Shown here one piece after another: positions 19,926-28,881 of a DNA stretch of 64,000 nucleotides. The stretch covers positions 1 to 64,000 of the forward strand of contig NZ_AVCJ01000012.1 in the NCBI RefSeq assembly GCF_000743535.1, written 5' to 3'. The position numbers were made by a program, and so were the translations under genes. The notes beneath the pieces are model-generated. The model saw nothing but the letters and a program-made list of their open reading frames with translations. It had not been told where the DNA came from and ran no database searches. How positions within the stretch are numbered: position 1 is the stretch's first letter; every line of letters starts with the position of its first letter. Origin of the DNA: Arenimonas donghaensis DSM 18148 = HO3-R19. GTDB taxonomy: Bacteria; Pseudomonadota; Gammaproteobacteria; Xanthomonadales; Xanthomonadaceae.

Positions 19926-20767
19926 TGACGGTGGAGCTGCTGTCCGAGCACGGCTGCTTCGGCGGCGTGCAGGGGTTCTACCGCATGCCGTCCAGGGCCT
20001 GCGGCGGGCCGATGCGCTTCGCGGTGTTCCAGCCGCCGCAGGCGGCGCAGGGCAGGGTGCCGGTGCTTTATTTCCTGGCCGGACTGACCTGCTCCGAGGA
20101 GACGGCGACCATGAAGGCCGGCGCCCAGCGGGTGGCGGCCGAACTGGGACTGATGCTGGTGATGCCCGACACCAGCCCGCGCGACACCGGCATCGACGGC
20201 GCGACCGGCGACTGGGAGTTCGGGGAAGGCGCGGGCTTCTACCTCGACGCCACCCAGGCACCGTGGTCGGCCCGGTTCCGGATGGAAAGCCACGTGGTGC
20301 ACGAGCTCGCGGGCGTGGTGAACGAACACTTCCCGGCCGACCCGGGCCGCTGCGGCATCACCGGACATTCGATGGGTGGCCACGGGGCGCTGGTGCTGGC
20401 ATTGAGGCACCCCCAGCAGTACCGCAGCGTGTCGGCCTTCGCGCCGATCGTGGCGCCGAGCCAGGTGCCCTGGGGTGAAAAGGCCTTCAGCCGCTACCTG
20501 GGCGACCACCACGCGGCCTGGGCCGAGCACGATGCCTGCGAACTGGTGCGTCGCCGTCCCCTGGGCCGCCCGATCCTGGTCGACCAGGGCCTGGACGACA
20601 AGTTCCTGGCGCCGCAGCTGCAGCCGGAGCGTTTCGAGGCTGCCTGCGCCGAAGCCGGCCAGCCGCTGACCCTGCGTCGCCACGCCGGCTACGACCACGG
20701 CTACTACTTCATCGCCAGCTTCATCGAAGACCACCTGCGCCACCACGCCACCCAGCTGGCCCGCTGA
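19925..20767 (+). CDS. frmB: S-formylglutathione hydrolase
   Basis: A 280-residue esterase-D family hydrolase that cleaves S-formylglutathione to formate and glutathione. The nucleophile serine lies in GHSMGGHGAL at about residue 152. Other family motifs are VLYFLAGLTCSEE, MPDTSPRD and the catalytic His region YDHGYYFIASFIEDH near the C-terminus. The start codon ATG overlaps the TGA of frmA. Just beyond the stop begins the 537-bp inverted-repeat element. Confidence 0.95.
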   Translation: MTVELLSEHGCFGGVQGFYRMPSRACGGPMRFAVFQPPQAAQGRVPVLYFLAGLTCSEETATMKAGAQRVAAELGLMLVMPDTSPRDTGIDGATGDWEFGEGAGFYLDATQAPWSARFRMESHVVHELAGVVNEHFPADPGRCGITGHSMGGHGALVLALRHPQQYRSVSAFAPIVAPSQVPWGEKAFSRYLGDHHAAWAEHDACELVRRRPLGRPILVDQGLDDKFLAPQLQPERFEAACAEAGQPLTLRRHAGYDHGYYFIASFIEDHLRHHATQLAR

Positions 20768-20784
20768 GCCGCGCCTTCGGCCCC

Positions 20785-21321
20785 TGTAGGAGCGCCTTCA
20801 GGCGCGAAGCTCTTGTCTTGCCCTTCGGCAAGCAGGACTTGGGGACGTGGTGCATCCGCGGGTGGAGGCAGCGTGCAGTCGCCCTGGCCGACACGCCGCA
20901 AGTACCTCCATGTAGGCTCTTCGTCGACGTCCTTGTCTCCGAAGGTCGGCCAGGGCGACTGCACGCTACCTCCTCGACAATACGCAATGGCCGCCAGGAA
21001 AGCCGGCCGGAAGTCCCCTGGAATCCATGGCTCGCGGCCGCCGTTTGGCGAAGCCGAAGCTATTCGACGCGAAGCGTCGGGCTGGCAACCTGCGGCTCGT
21101 GATGGAGTGGGAGCGTCGTCGTGCACGCTATGTCCTCGACGAAGTGGAGGACATGGATGTCCGTAACGGCCGGCCGTGAGCTGGTCATGGATGACGCTTG
21201 GTCCCGGCCGGGCGGCGAGGACGTAGCGTGCGCGGCGGCGCCTCCGACGAACTTCGCACGGACCAAAGCCCTGCTTGCCGAAGGGCAAGACAAGAGCTTC
21301 GCGCCTGAAGGCGCTCCTACA
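20785..21321. repeat. 537-bp non-coding element with perfect 52-bp inverted ends and nested palindromes
   Basis: The ends (20785-20836 and 21270-21321) are inverted copies of each other, identical over all 52 bases. Each end carries the REP family A core TGTAGGAGCGCCTTCAGGCG and an inner hairpin CTTGCC/GGCAAG. Inside lies a second inverted pair (20864-20892 with 20945-20973, 28 of 29 matching), an ATGTCCTC/GAGGACAT hairpin at 21130-21154, and a looser pair around 21119-21139 and 21219-21236. No gene is visible inside. This fills almost the whole gap between frmB and the DUF4442 gene. It may be a non-autonomous mobile element served by a RAYT-type transposase (inference). Confidence 0.85.
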
Positions 21322-21355
21322 AGAGTGAGGTGTCGCGCAAGCGCAGGAGCAGGGG

Positions 21356-21826
21356 TCAGCGGCGGGGGCTGACCCACATGGTGATGAGGGCGTTGAAGAC
21401 CTTTTCGCCGGCCGGGTCGAAAACGTCCACGTTGACCGGGAAGTCGTAGCCGGATTCGGCCGTCACCAGCGGGACCGTGGGTGTCGCCACGCCGCGCTGG
21501 GTGCCTTCCGCGCGCTTGAGGTATTGCACCGTCATGCCCTTGGGGATCCAGCGCATGCCCTTGGGCAGCGACGCGTCGGTCATCACCCCGGCCACCAGTT
21601 CGGCCAGGTTGCACAGTGCGATCGCGTGCACGGTGCCGATGTGGTTCTGCAGGCGGCGCTTGTGCGGGATGGTTGCTTCACAGCGGCCGTTCTCCAGCAG
21701 CGTGAATCGCGGCGACACGCTGCCGAAATAGGGCGCCTTCATGCAGACGGCCCGGCTGAAAAGCCAGTGGCCTGCCGGCCAGCGGGTGAACTTGCGGTAC
21801 AGGCGCAGCAGGGGCGTGTCGGCCAT
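21356..21826 (-). CDS. DUF4442 hotdog-fold protein (thioesterase-like)
   Basis: A 156-residue protein of the DUF4442 family, related to PaaI/YiiD-type hotdog acyl-CoA thioesterases. Recognisable parts are the N-terminal stretch before SPRFTLLENGRCEATIPHKR and the hotdog core IGTVHAIALCNLAELVAGVM. It probably acts on an acyl-CoA or similar thioester, but catalytic residues are not certain. It lies 25 bp downstream of fadE on the same strand, so it is the third gene of a lipid-degradation operon. The ATG at 21826 is the family start. Confidence 0.85.
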   Translation of the reverse strand: MADTPLLRLYRKFTRWPAGHWLFSRAVCMKAPYFGSVSPRFTLLENGRCEATIPHKRRLQNHIGTVHAIALCNLAELVAGVMTDASLPKGMRWIPKGMTVQYLKRAEGTQRGVATPTVPLVTAESGYDFPVNVDVFDPAGEKVFNALITMWVSPRR

Positions 21827-21851
21827 GGTCGAAACCTTCGGGTGACTGGGA

Positions 21852-24329
21852 TCAGGCGGCGCGGGACTTTTCGCCGGTCGCGGGCTTGTCCATGTGCAGC
21901 GACGCGGCCTGCAGCTCAAACGGGTCGAAGTCGTCCACCATGATCGCGTCCAGGGTCATCACCCGCAGCTCTTCGAGCTGCTTGCGTTCCTGGGCCGTGA
22001 TCCAGCCCTCGGCCACGCCCTCGTCGAGCTGCGACTCGAAGTCGAGCGCTTCGATGTCGCTGTTCTTGAGCGCCTTGAGGAACTTGCGCTCCACCGGCTC
22101 GGCCAGGATCACCTTGGGCAGGTAGCCGTTGATGCGGCCCGCCGGGTTGTTGGCGCAGGGCGTCAGGAACACGCCCTCGGCCAGGCGGTCGCGGGCGTCC
22201 GACGGCGACATCAGCAGCGCCGCGGCGCGGCGGCCCAGGCGATCGCTCGGGGCCTGGGCACGACGGCCCCAGGGGAAGACCAGCATCCACAGCAGCCAGC
22301 CCACCGGGCGGATCGGGAAGTTGCGCAGCGCGCCCGACAGGGCCAGTTCGATCTTGTGCGCCGTGTCGTGGAACGCCCAGGCCAGCAGCGGTTGTTCGGC
22401 GGCGGGACGGCCTTCGTCCTCATAGCGCTTGAGCATGGCGCTGGCGATGTACAGGTGGCTGAGCACGTCGCCCAGGCGGCCCGACAGCTTTTCCTTGAAC
22501 TTGAGCTTGCCGCCCAGCAGCAGCATCGAGGTGTCCGCGACCAGGGCCAGGTTGGCCGAGTAGCGGTTGAGCTTGCGGTAGTAGCGACGGGTGTAGGCGT
22601 CGCCCGGCGCCTTGCCGATGCGCGAACCCACCAGGCCCAGGATCCAGCTGCGCACCGCGTTGGAAATCGCGAAGCCGATGTGGCCGAACAGGTTGGTGTC
22701 GAACTCACGCACCGCCTGCTCGCGGTCGGGCAGCATCGCGGCCTGCATTTCCTTGAGCACCCAGGGGTGGCAGCGGATGGCGCCCTGTCCGAAGATCATC
22801 AGCGAGCGGGTCATGATGTTGGCGCCCTCGACCGTGATCGAGATCGGCGCGGCCTGCCAGCCACGGCCCAGGTAGTTGAGCGGGCCGAGGATCACGCCCT
22901 TGCCGCCGTGGATGTCCATGGCGTCCTGGGCGACCTGGCGGGCCATTTCAGTGGTGTGGTACTTGGCGATCGCCGACGGCACCGCCGGCTTCTCGCCGCG
23001 GTCGACGGCGGCGGCCGTGGACTGCGACAGCGCGCTGCAGGCGTAGGCGTTGCCGGCCAGTCGCGCCAGCGCTTCTTCCACGCCCTCGAAGCGACCGATG
23101 GACAGGCCGAACTGCTTGCGCACGCGGGCATAGGCGCCGGTGACGACGGCGGCGATCTTGGACGCGCCGGAGGAGGTGGAGGGCAGGGTGATCGCCCGGC
23201 CGACGCTCAGGCATTCGACCAGCATGCGCCAGCCGGCGCCGATGTAGTCTTCGCCGCCGATCAGCTGGCTCAGCGGCAGGAACACTTCCTTGCCGCGCAC
23301 CGGGCCGTTCTGGAAGGCGCAGTTGAGCGGGAAGTGGCGGCGGCCGACTTCCAGCCCCGGGGTGTCGCGCGGGACCAGCGCCAGGGTGATGCCGCGGTCG
23401 GATTCCTCGCCCAGCAGCTTGTCCGGGTCGTGCAGGCGGAAGGCCAGGCCGATCACCGACGCCACCGGCGCCAGGGTGATGTAGCGCTTGTCGAAGGTGA
23501 GCTTGACGCCAAGGACCTTGGCGCCGTTCCACTCGCCTTCGCAGACGATGCCGAAATCGGGCAGCGAGGTGGCGTCGGAGCCCGCGAACGGACCGGTCAA
23601 GGCGAAACAGGGCACTTCACGGCCATCGGCGAGGCGCGGCAGGTAGTGGTCCTTCTGTTCCTTGGTGCCGTAGTGCAGCAGCAGCTCGGCCGGGCCCAGC
23701 GAATTGGGCACGCCGACGGTGGAGCTGAGCGTGGCGGAAATCGAGGCCAGCTTCTGGATCACCTTGTGGTGGGCCAGCGCGCTGAAGCCGAGGCCGCCGT
23801 ATTCCTTGGGAATGATCATGCCGAAGAACTTGTTCTTCTTCAGGAACTCCCAGATTTCCGGGGTCAGGTCGGCGTGGACGTGGGTGATCTCCCAGTCGTT
23901 GGTCATCCGGCAGACTTCCTCGACCGGGCCGTCCAGGAAGGCCTGCTCTTCGGCGGTCAGCACCGGCTTGGGCTGGTCCAGCAACTGGTTCCACTTGGGC
24001 ATGCCGGAGAACAGCTCGCCTTCGAAGCCGACGGTACCGGCCTCGAGCGCGGTGCGTTCGGTGTCCGACAGCGGCGGCAGGATCTTGGTGTAGAAGCCCA
24101 GCAGCGGCGCCGTTATCAGCTTCTGCCGCAGCGGCGTGATCAGGAAGGGCAGGGTGCCCAGGGCAAGCAGCACGGCCGCGACGATCGTGGCCGCCACGTT
24201 GGCGCCGGCCAGGCCGACCGCCACCAGCAGCGTGGCCGCGATGGCGGTGAACACCACCAGGCTCAGCCGGTGGTAGGCGACCACCAGGATCGCCAGCAGC
24301 AGGGCGAGGAAGGGGGCGAGGATGCTCAT
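21852..24329 (-). CDS. fadE: Acyl-CoA dehydrogenase (FadE type)
   Basis: An 825-residue FadE-type enzyme, similar in length to E. coli FadE (814). Hydrophobic N-terminal helices (about residues 1-65) anchor it to the membrane. The dehydrogenase core follows, with the FAD-binding stretch CFALTGPFAGSDATS, ADGREVP, the DIHGGKGV segment and a long FadE-specific C-terminal domain. It catalyses the first step of fatty-acid beta-oxidation, forming trans-2-enoyl-CoA. The start at 24329 overlaps the upstream alpha/beta hydrolase gene by 4 bp (ATGA). The operon is divergent from a TetR gene with shared operator repeats. Confidence 0.95.
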   Translation of the reverse strand: MSILAPFLALLLAILVVAYHRLSLVVFTAIAATLLVAVGLAGANVAATIVAAVLLALGTLPFLITPLRQKLITAPLLGFYTKILPPLSDTERTALEAGTVGFEGELFSGMPKWNQLLDQPKPVLTAEEQAFLDGPVEEVCRMTNDWEITHVHADLTPEIWEFLKKNKFFGMIIPKEYGGLGFSALAHHKVIQKLASISATLSSTVGVPNSLGPAELLLHYGTKEQKDHYLPRLADGREVPCFALTGPFAGSDATSLPDFGIVCEGEWNGAKVLGVKLTFDKRYITLAPVASVIGLAFRLHDPDKLLGEESDRGITLALVPRDTPGLEVGRRHFPLNCAFQNGPVRGKEVFLPLSQLIGGEDYIGAGWRMLVECLSVGRAITLPSTSSGASKIAAVVTGAYARVRKQFGLSIGRFEGVEEALARLAGNAYACSALSQSTAAAVDRGEKPAVPSAIAKYHTTEMARQVAQDAMDIHGGKGVILGPLNYLGRGWQAAPISITVEGANIMTRSLMIFGQGAIRCHPWVLKEMQAAMLPDREQAVREFDTNLFGHIGFAISNAVRSWILGLVGSRIGKAPGDAYTRRYYRKLNRYSANLALVADTSMLLLGGKLKFKEKLSGRLGDVLSHLYIASAMLKRYEDEGRPAAEQPLLAWAFHDTAHKIELALSGALRNFPIRPVGWLLWMLVFPWGRRAQAPSDRLGRRAAALLMSPSDARDRLAEGVFLTPCANNPAGRINGYLPKVILAEPVERKFLKALKNSDIEALDFESQLDEGVAEGWITAQERKQLEELRVMTLDAIMVDDFDPFELQAASLHMDKPATGEKSRAA

Positions 24330-25225
24330 CGGGGGTCTCCAAGGGAGGCCGGGTGGGGACCGGCCAGGGTAGTGATGAACTGAAGCAGGGCGTCGGTGAA
24401 GGCGTCGTTGTCGTCGCCGGCGACCATGTGGGTGGCTTCGGGCAGGCGCACATGATGCGCGTGCGGCGCCAGTTCCAGGAAATGCGCGACGGTCTGGTCG
24501 CTGACCAGGTCGCTGCGGCCGCCGCTGACCAGCAGCACCGGCACGTCGAGCTGGCGGCAGGCGTCTTCGATGGCGTCCTGGAGGTCGCCGGTCGAAGGAA
24601 TGAATTCGGCGAGCAGCCGTGGGTCCCAGTGCCAGGCCAGGCGGCCATCGTCGCGCCGCTTGAGCAGGTGGGCCAGCTGGGCCGGCGACTTGCGCTGCCG
24701 GCGATGCGGCAGGTAGGCGGCGATTTCCTCGGCGGCATGCTCGAAGGAGTCGAAGCCGTCCGGGTGGGCGGTCATGAAGCCCAGGATGCGTTCGACGCCG
24801 GACGCTTCCCAGCGCGGCGTGATGTCCACCAGCACCAGCGCCGAGAACACCCGGTGCCGCGACTGCGCCATCAGCCCGGTCAGGCCACCCATCGAGGCGC
24901 CGACGAGCACGGGCCGTGGCCCGAGCGACGCTGCGGCCAACACCACGTCCTCGACGAACTGTTCGCCGCGGTAGGGCAGGTGCGACGGATTGCGGCCCGA
25001 TTCGCCGTGGCCGCGCAGGTCCCAGGCCAGACTGGCGTGGCCGGCCTGCGCCAGGCGGCACTGGGTACCGGACCAGGCCTGGCGGGTCTGGCCAAAACCG
25101 TGGGCCAGCAGCAAGCCGGGTCCGCGGCCCGGGACGTGGCTCGCCTCAAGGCGAACGCCGCCGGCCGCCGCCAGGGAAAGCGGGCGCGTGCCGGGTGAAG
25201 CGACGGCGGCTGCGGAATGAACCAT
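24326..25225 (-). CDS. Alpha/beta hydrolase
   Basis: A 299-residue alpha/beta hydrolase. It has an oxyanion-hole motif LLLAHGFGQTRQAW, the DLRGHGESGR loop and the nucleophile elbow GASMGG at about residue 110, with a C-terminal catalytic His in EATHMVAGDDNDAF. It is likely an esterase or lipase that feeds fatty acids to the coupled fadE gene (4-bp overlap). The start at 25225 is an ATG embedded in the first operator-like repeat at 25221-25239, which would let the TetR protein block initiation. The exact substrate is unknown. Confidence 0.88.
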   Translation of the reverse strand: MVHSAAAVASPGTRPLSLAAAGGVRLEASHVPGRGPGLLLAHGFGQTRQAWSGTQCRLAQAGHASLAWDLRGHGESGRNPSHLPYRGEQFVEDVVLAAASLGPRPVLVGASMGGLTGLMAQSRHRVFSALVLVDITPRWEASGVERILGFMTAHPDGFDSFEHAAEEIAAYLPHRRQRKSPAQLAHLLKRRDDGRLAWHWDPRLLAEFIPSTGDLQDAIEDACRQLDVPVLLVSGGRSDLVSDQTVAHFLELAPHAHHVRLPEATHMVAGDDNDAFTDALLQFITTLAGPHPASLGDPR

Positions 25226-25318
25226 ACGGGCGAGTATGGGCTGCGGTTTGTTCGCCTGTCAATACCAGCCCGTATGGTGCATCATCGCTCCATCCCGTAG
25301 ACTTCGTGACCGTATGGT
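25221..25318. promoter_or_regulatory. Operator region with three CCGTATGGT boxes between hydrolase-fadE and tetR
   Basis: The sequence ACCATACGG occurs at 25221-25229 and its inverse CCGTATGGT at 25270-25278 and 25310-25318. The first box is part of the palindrome CCATAC-6-GTATGG (25222-25239). Over 11 bases, 25221-25231 and 25268-25278 form a perfect inverted repeat. One box covers the start codon of the hydrolase gene and another that of tetR. This pattern fits autoregulation and repression of the lipid operon by the TetR protein. Confidence 0.75.
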
Positions 25319-25898
25319 AACCCCTGTCTCCAAGCTGGAACGCCCGGCGCGCCTGAGCGCCGAGGATTGGGCCCTGGCCGCCCTGGACGTCATCGCCGAA
25401 CAAGGCCTGGCAGCCGTCGCCGTCGAACCCCTGGCGCGCCGGCTCGGCGTCACCAAAGGCAGCTTCTACTGGCATTTCCCTTCACGCGAAGCGCTGCTCA
25501 TCGCGGCGTTGGAGCGCTGGGAAGTCATGGAGCAGGAAACCGTATTCGGCCAGCTCGAGGCCGTGCCCGAGCCGCGCGCACGCCTGAAGGCGCTTTTCCA
25601 GCTCGTGGCGCACGAGCTCAAGCCCCACGTCATCTACAGCGAACTGCTCAAGGCGCTCGACCACCCGGTCGTGCAGCCGGTGCTCAGCCGCGTTTCCCAG
25701 CGCCGCCTGGACTACCTGGCCGCCAGTTTCCGCCAGGCCGGCCTGCCGCGGCTCGACGCGCTCAACCGCGCGCGACTCACCTACGCGGCCTACGTCGGAT
25801 TCCTGCAGCTGTCGCTGCAGCTGGGCCAGCCGCGCCTGCACCACGATGAATTCGAGGCCTACGTCGGCCACGTCATGACGACGCTGATTCCCGACTAG
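25314..25898 (+). CDS. TetR-family transcriptional regulator
   Basis: A 194-residue regulator with the TetR helix-turn-helix at about residues 15-60 (ALDVIAEQGLAAVAVEPLAR, then LGVTKGSFYWHFPSREALL). The variable C-terminal half should bind a small ligand. It is divergent from the hydrolase-fadE-DUF4442 operon and shares with it a set of repeated boxes, so it very likely represses that operon and itself. An acyl-CoA or fatty-acid ligand is inferred from the target genes. The ATG at 25314 lies inside the third box. The first upstream in-frame ATG would place the operators inside the gene and is rejected. Confidence 0.9.
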   Translation: MVTPVSKLERPARLSAEDWALAALDVIAEQGLAAVAVEPLARRLGVTKGSFYWHFPSREALLIAALERWEVMEQETVFGQLEAVPEPRARLKALFQLVAHELKPHVIYSELLKALDHPVVQPVLSRVSQRRLDYLAASFRQAGLPRLDALNRARLTYAAYVGFLQLSLQLGQPRLHHDEFEAYVGHVMTTLIPD

Positions 25899-25945
25899 CC
25901 TTCCCGACTTTCCCTTCACCGGCCCCGACAGGAGCCTTCCCCGAC

Positions 25946-27694
25946 ATGACAAGCAAGCTCGCCAGCCTCAATCAATGGGTCGAATCGGTCGCCCAGCTCA
26001 CCCAAGCCGACGCCGTGCACTGGTGCGATGGTTCCGACGCCGAGAACACCGGCCTGGTCGAACGCATGCTTTCCAACGGCGACCTGCTCAGGCTCAACGA
26101 ACAGACCCATCCCAACTGTTACCTGCATCGCTCCAGCCCGTCGGACGTCGCGCGCGTCGAACACCTGACCTTCGTCTGCACCCAGGATCCCGCCGACGCC
26201 GGCCCGAACAACAACTGGATGGCGCCCGACGAGGCCCATGCGGCGATGGACGCCCTCTACAAGGGCTGCATGCGCGGCCGCACGATGTACGTCATCCCCT
26301 ACTGCATGGGTCCGATCGATTCGCCGCTCTCGCGCTGCGGCGTCGAAATCACCGACAGCCCCTACGTGGTCGCGAACATGCGCCTGATGACCCGCATGGG
26401 CGCCGACGCGCTTGCCCGCATCGAGCGCGAAGGCGCGTTCGTGAAGGGCCTGCACTCGATCGGCGAGCTCGACCCGAACCGGCGTTTCATCATGCATTTC
26501 CCGGAAGAGCTGGCCATCCAGAGCTACGGCTCGGGCTACGGCGGCAACGCGCTGCTGGGCAAGAAGTGCCATGCGCTGCGCATCGCCAGCTACCAGGCGC
26601 GGCAGGAAGGCTGGCTGGCCGAGCACATGCTGATCGTCGGCATCGAGAATCCGCAGGGCGAAACCCACTACATCGCGGCCGCCTTCCCCTCGGCCTGCGG
26701 CAAGACCAACCTGGCGATGCTCATTCCGCCGGAGGGCTACCGCCGCGATGGCTGGAAGGTCTGGACGGTCGGTGACGACATCTGCTGGATGCGCCCGGGC
26801 CAGGACGGCCGCCTGTACGCGATCAATCCCGAGGCCGGTTATTTCGGCGTCGCCCCGGGCACCAGCGAGAAGACCAACGCCAATGCGATGGCCATGCTCA
26901 ACCGCGATGCCATCTTCACCAACGTCGGCGTCACCGCCGACAACCAGCCCTGGTGGGAGGGCATGACCACCGGCGAACCGGCGAAGGACTGGCAGGGTCG
27001 TCCCTACGACAAGGCGGTGTCGCCGGCGGCGCATCCGAACGCGCGTTTCACGGTCAGCGCGAAGCAGTGCCCCAGCTACACCGACCAGGCCGAAGCGCCG
27101 CAGGGCGTGCCGATCAGCGCCATCGTCTTCGGCGGCCGCCGGGCTTCGCTGGTGCCGCTGGTGCTCGAGGCTCGCGACTGGACCCACGGCGTGCTCGTGG
27201 GTGCCTCGATGGCGTCGGAGACCACCGCCGCCGCCACCGGCGCGGTCGGCGTGGTGCGTCGCGATTCGATGGCGATGAAACCCTTCGCCGGCTACAACTT
27301 CGGCGACTACTTCGCGCATTGGCTGTCGTTCGACAAGGAAGGGGCGAAGCTGCCGAAGATCTTCCAGGTCAACTGGTTCCGCAAGGACGCCGCCGGCAAG
27401 TTCATGTGGCCGGGCTTCGGCGACAACATGCGCGTGCTCGAGTGGATGCTCAAGCGCGTCACCGGCCAGGCCCACGCCATCGAGACTCCGGTCGGCAACC
27501 TGCCGCTGCCGGCGGACATCAATACCGACGGCCTGGAGCTCGATGCGTCCACGCTCGAGCAGCTGCTGGCCGTGGACCGCGCCGGCTGGAAGGCGGAAAT
27601 GGAAAGCATCGCCGAGTACCTGGACGAATACGGCGACCGGACCCCGTCGGCGCTCAAGGCCGAACGGGCCAAGATCGCCGCCCAGCTGGCCTGA
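25946..27694 (+). CDS. pckG: Phosphoenolpyruvate carboxykinase (GTP)
   Basis: A 582-residue GTP-dependent PEP carboxykinase that converts oxaloacetate and GTP to PEP, CO2 and GDP at the entry to gluconeogenesis. The kinase-1a/P-loop is AFPSACGKTNLAM at about residues 249-261. The WTVGDDICWMR metal site and the WFRKDAAGKFMWPGFGDN nucleotide region are present. Length and motifs fit the GTP enzyme, not the ATP-type pckA. It follows the tetR gene by 47 bp and ends in a perfect REP hairpin. Proximity to beta-oxidation genes suits growth on fatty acids, when gluconeogenesis is needed. Confidence 0.96.
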   Translation: MTSKLASLNQWVESVAQLTQADAVHWCDGSDAENTGLVERMLSNGDLLRLNEQTHPNCYLHRSSPSDVARVEHLTFVCTQDPADAGPNNNWMAPDEAHAAMDALYKGCMRGRTMYVIPYCMGPIDSPLSRCGVEITDSPYVVANMRLMTRMGADALARIEREGAFVKGLHSIGELDPNRRFIMHFPEELAIQSYGSGYGGNALLGKKCHALRIASYQARQEGWLAEHMLIVGIENPQGETHYIAAAFPSACGKTNLAMLIPPEGYRRDGWKVWTVGDDICWMRPGQDGRLYAINPEAGYFGVAPGTSEKTNANAMAMLNRDAIFTNVGVTADNQPWWEGMTTGEPAKDWQGRPYDKAVSPAAHPNARFTVSAKQCPSYTDQAEAPQGVPISAIVFGGRRASLVPLVLEARDWTHGVLVGASMASETTAAATGAVGVVRRDSMAMKPFAGYNFGDYFAHWLSFDKEGAKLPKIFQVNWFRKDAAGKFMWPGFGDNMRVLEWMLKRVTGQAHAIETPVGNLPLPADINTDGLELDASTLEQLLAVDRAGWKAEMESIAEYLDEYGDRTPSALKAERAKIAAQLA

Positions 27695-27703
27695 ACCACG
27701 ACG

Positions 27704-27760
27704 CCTGTGGGAGGGACTTCAGTCCCGAAGAGCCTTCGGGACTGAAGTCCCTCCCACAGG
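27704..27760. repeat. REP family B palindrome, full hairpin
   Basis: Two perfect 27-bp arms with the three-base loop AGC; the core is GGGAGGGACTTCAGTCCCG. It begins 10 bp after the pckG stop, where its strong stem could protect the 3' end of the message or aid termination. Copies of the same sequence occur near 45421, 47991 and 59302. Confidence 0.92.
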
Positions 27761-27806
27761 GTCCGGTCTGTTAAACCCTTCCGCTCCGGCAGGCATCCCA
27801 GTGGGT

Positions 27807-28397
27807 ATGCTCAGTGCCGCCGTGACCCTTGAAACCGCCGACGCCCCGCGCGCCCCCGACCGCGACGAGGACCATGCCCTGGTCCGCGCCGCCGGCACCG
27901 GCGACGTGGCCGCGTTCGAGCAGCTCTACCGCCGGCACCATCGCCGGATCTTCGCGGTCCTGCGCCGCCTGTGCGGGCACGAGACCCGCGCCGAAGACCT
28001 GCTGCAGGAATCGTTCGTCAAGGCCTGGCAGGCACTGCCGTCCTTTCGCTTCGAAAGCGCCTTCGGTACCTGGCTGCACCGGCTGGCGGTGAACACCGCG
28101 CTGATGGAGCTGCGCAGCCGCCGCGGCAGCGAGGACCAGGAAACCGACGACGCCGCGCTGGAGTGGCAGGGCACGCCCGACAGTGCCGGCCTGCGTACGG
28201 CGCTGGGCCTGGACCTCGAGCGCGCGATCGCGACCTTGCCACCGCGGGCCCGCGCCGTGCTCGTGCTCTACGACGTCGAAGGCTGGAAACACGAAGAGAT
28301 CGCCGACGAACTGGGCATGGCGGTCGGCAGCTCCAAGGCCCAACTACATCGTGCGCGCCAGCTGCTGCGGGCGCGCCTGGGAGAACACCATGACTGA
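27807..28397 (+). CDS. ECF-type RNA polymerase sigma factor (second module)
   Basis: A 196-residue ECF sigma factor. Region 2 lies at about residues 35-105 (AAFEQLYRRHHRRIFAVLRR, then AEDLLQESFVKAWQAL and FGTWLHRLAVNTALMEL). Region 4 lies at about 135-190 (LPPRARAVLVLYDVEGWKHE, then EIADELGMAVGSSKAQLHRA). It overlaps by 8 bp a gene for a single-pass membrane protein, exactly like the sigma gene at 1597-2169. I chose the ATG at 27807; GTG codons at 27801 and 27821 are alternatives, and none has a strong ribosome-binding site. The target genes are unknown, but the following DUF4097 gene may be one. Confidence 0.9.
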   Translation: MLSAAVTLETADAPRAPDRDEDHALVRAAGTGDVAAFEQLYRRHHRRIFAVLRRLCGHETRAEDLLQESFVKAWQALPSFRFESAFGTWLHRLAVNTALMELRSRRGSEDQETDDAALEWQGTPDSAGLRTALGLDLERAIATLPPRARAVLVLYDVEGWKHEEIADELGMAVGSSKAQLHRARQLLRARLGEHHD

Positions 28398-28848
28398 CCA
28401 CGAACTGCGCTGGCAGCTGCGCCAGCTTCCGCGGGACATCGAACCGGCGCGCGACCTGTGGCCGGGCATCTCGGCCCGGCTGCAGGCACCGGTGGTTTCG
28501 CGCCGGCGGCCCTGGCTGGCCGTGCTTTCCCTGGCGGCGTGCCTGTGCCTGGCGGTGGGCCTGGCCGCGATGCTGCGCCCCACGCCGGCCGCCGCGCCCG
28601 ACCTGTCCGCCGAACTGGTGCATCGCGAGGCCGAAGCCATGACCCTGGAGTACCAGGCGGCACTGCTTGAACTGCAGGGCGCGCCGATTCCCGAGCCCCT
28701 GGCGCCCGCCCTGGCCACCCTGGACGACAGCGCCGGTGAAATCCGCGCGGCCCTGGCCGAGCAGCCCGGCTCCGTGCATCTGCTTGACCAGCTCAAGCGC
28801 ACTTATTCCCGGCGGTTGGCCCTGACCCAGCGCGCGGCGCTGGGCTGA
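28390..28848 (+). CDS. Single-pass membrane protein, putative anti-sigma factor (second module)
   Basis: A 152-residue protein. A cytoplasmic stretch of about 40 residues (LRQLPRDIEPARDLWPGISA) is followed by a transmembrane helix at about 44-63 and a helical periplasmic domain. The ATG overlaps the sigma gene by 8 bp. It has no ZAS zinc motif. The LP-E-P-R-WP pattern before the membrane helix and the helical tail ending in LLDQLKRTYSRRLALTQ mirror the protein at 1035-1604, so the two appear to be paralogues. An anti-sigma role is inferred from position and topology only. Confidence 0.78.
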   Translation: MTDHELRWQLRQLPRDIEPARDLWPGISARLQAPVVSRRRPWLAVLSLAACLCLAVGLAAMLRPTPAAAPDLSAELVHREAEAMTLEYQAALLELQGAPIPEPLAPALATLDDSAGEIRAALAEQPGSVHLLDQLKRTYSRRLALTQRAALG

Positions 28849-28881
28849 GCCATCCGGACACATATATATAAGGAGTACGCC

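Noticed and set aside
20785-21321. Insertion sequence with terminal inverted repeats
   Set aside because: No transposase gene is inside and no clear target duplication was seen, so it is listed as a non-coding repeat element only.
27704-27760. CRISPR repeats
   Set aside because: The recurrent palindromes are scattered singly at gene ends without regular spacers or cas genes.
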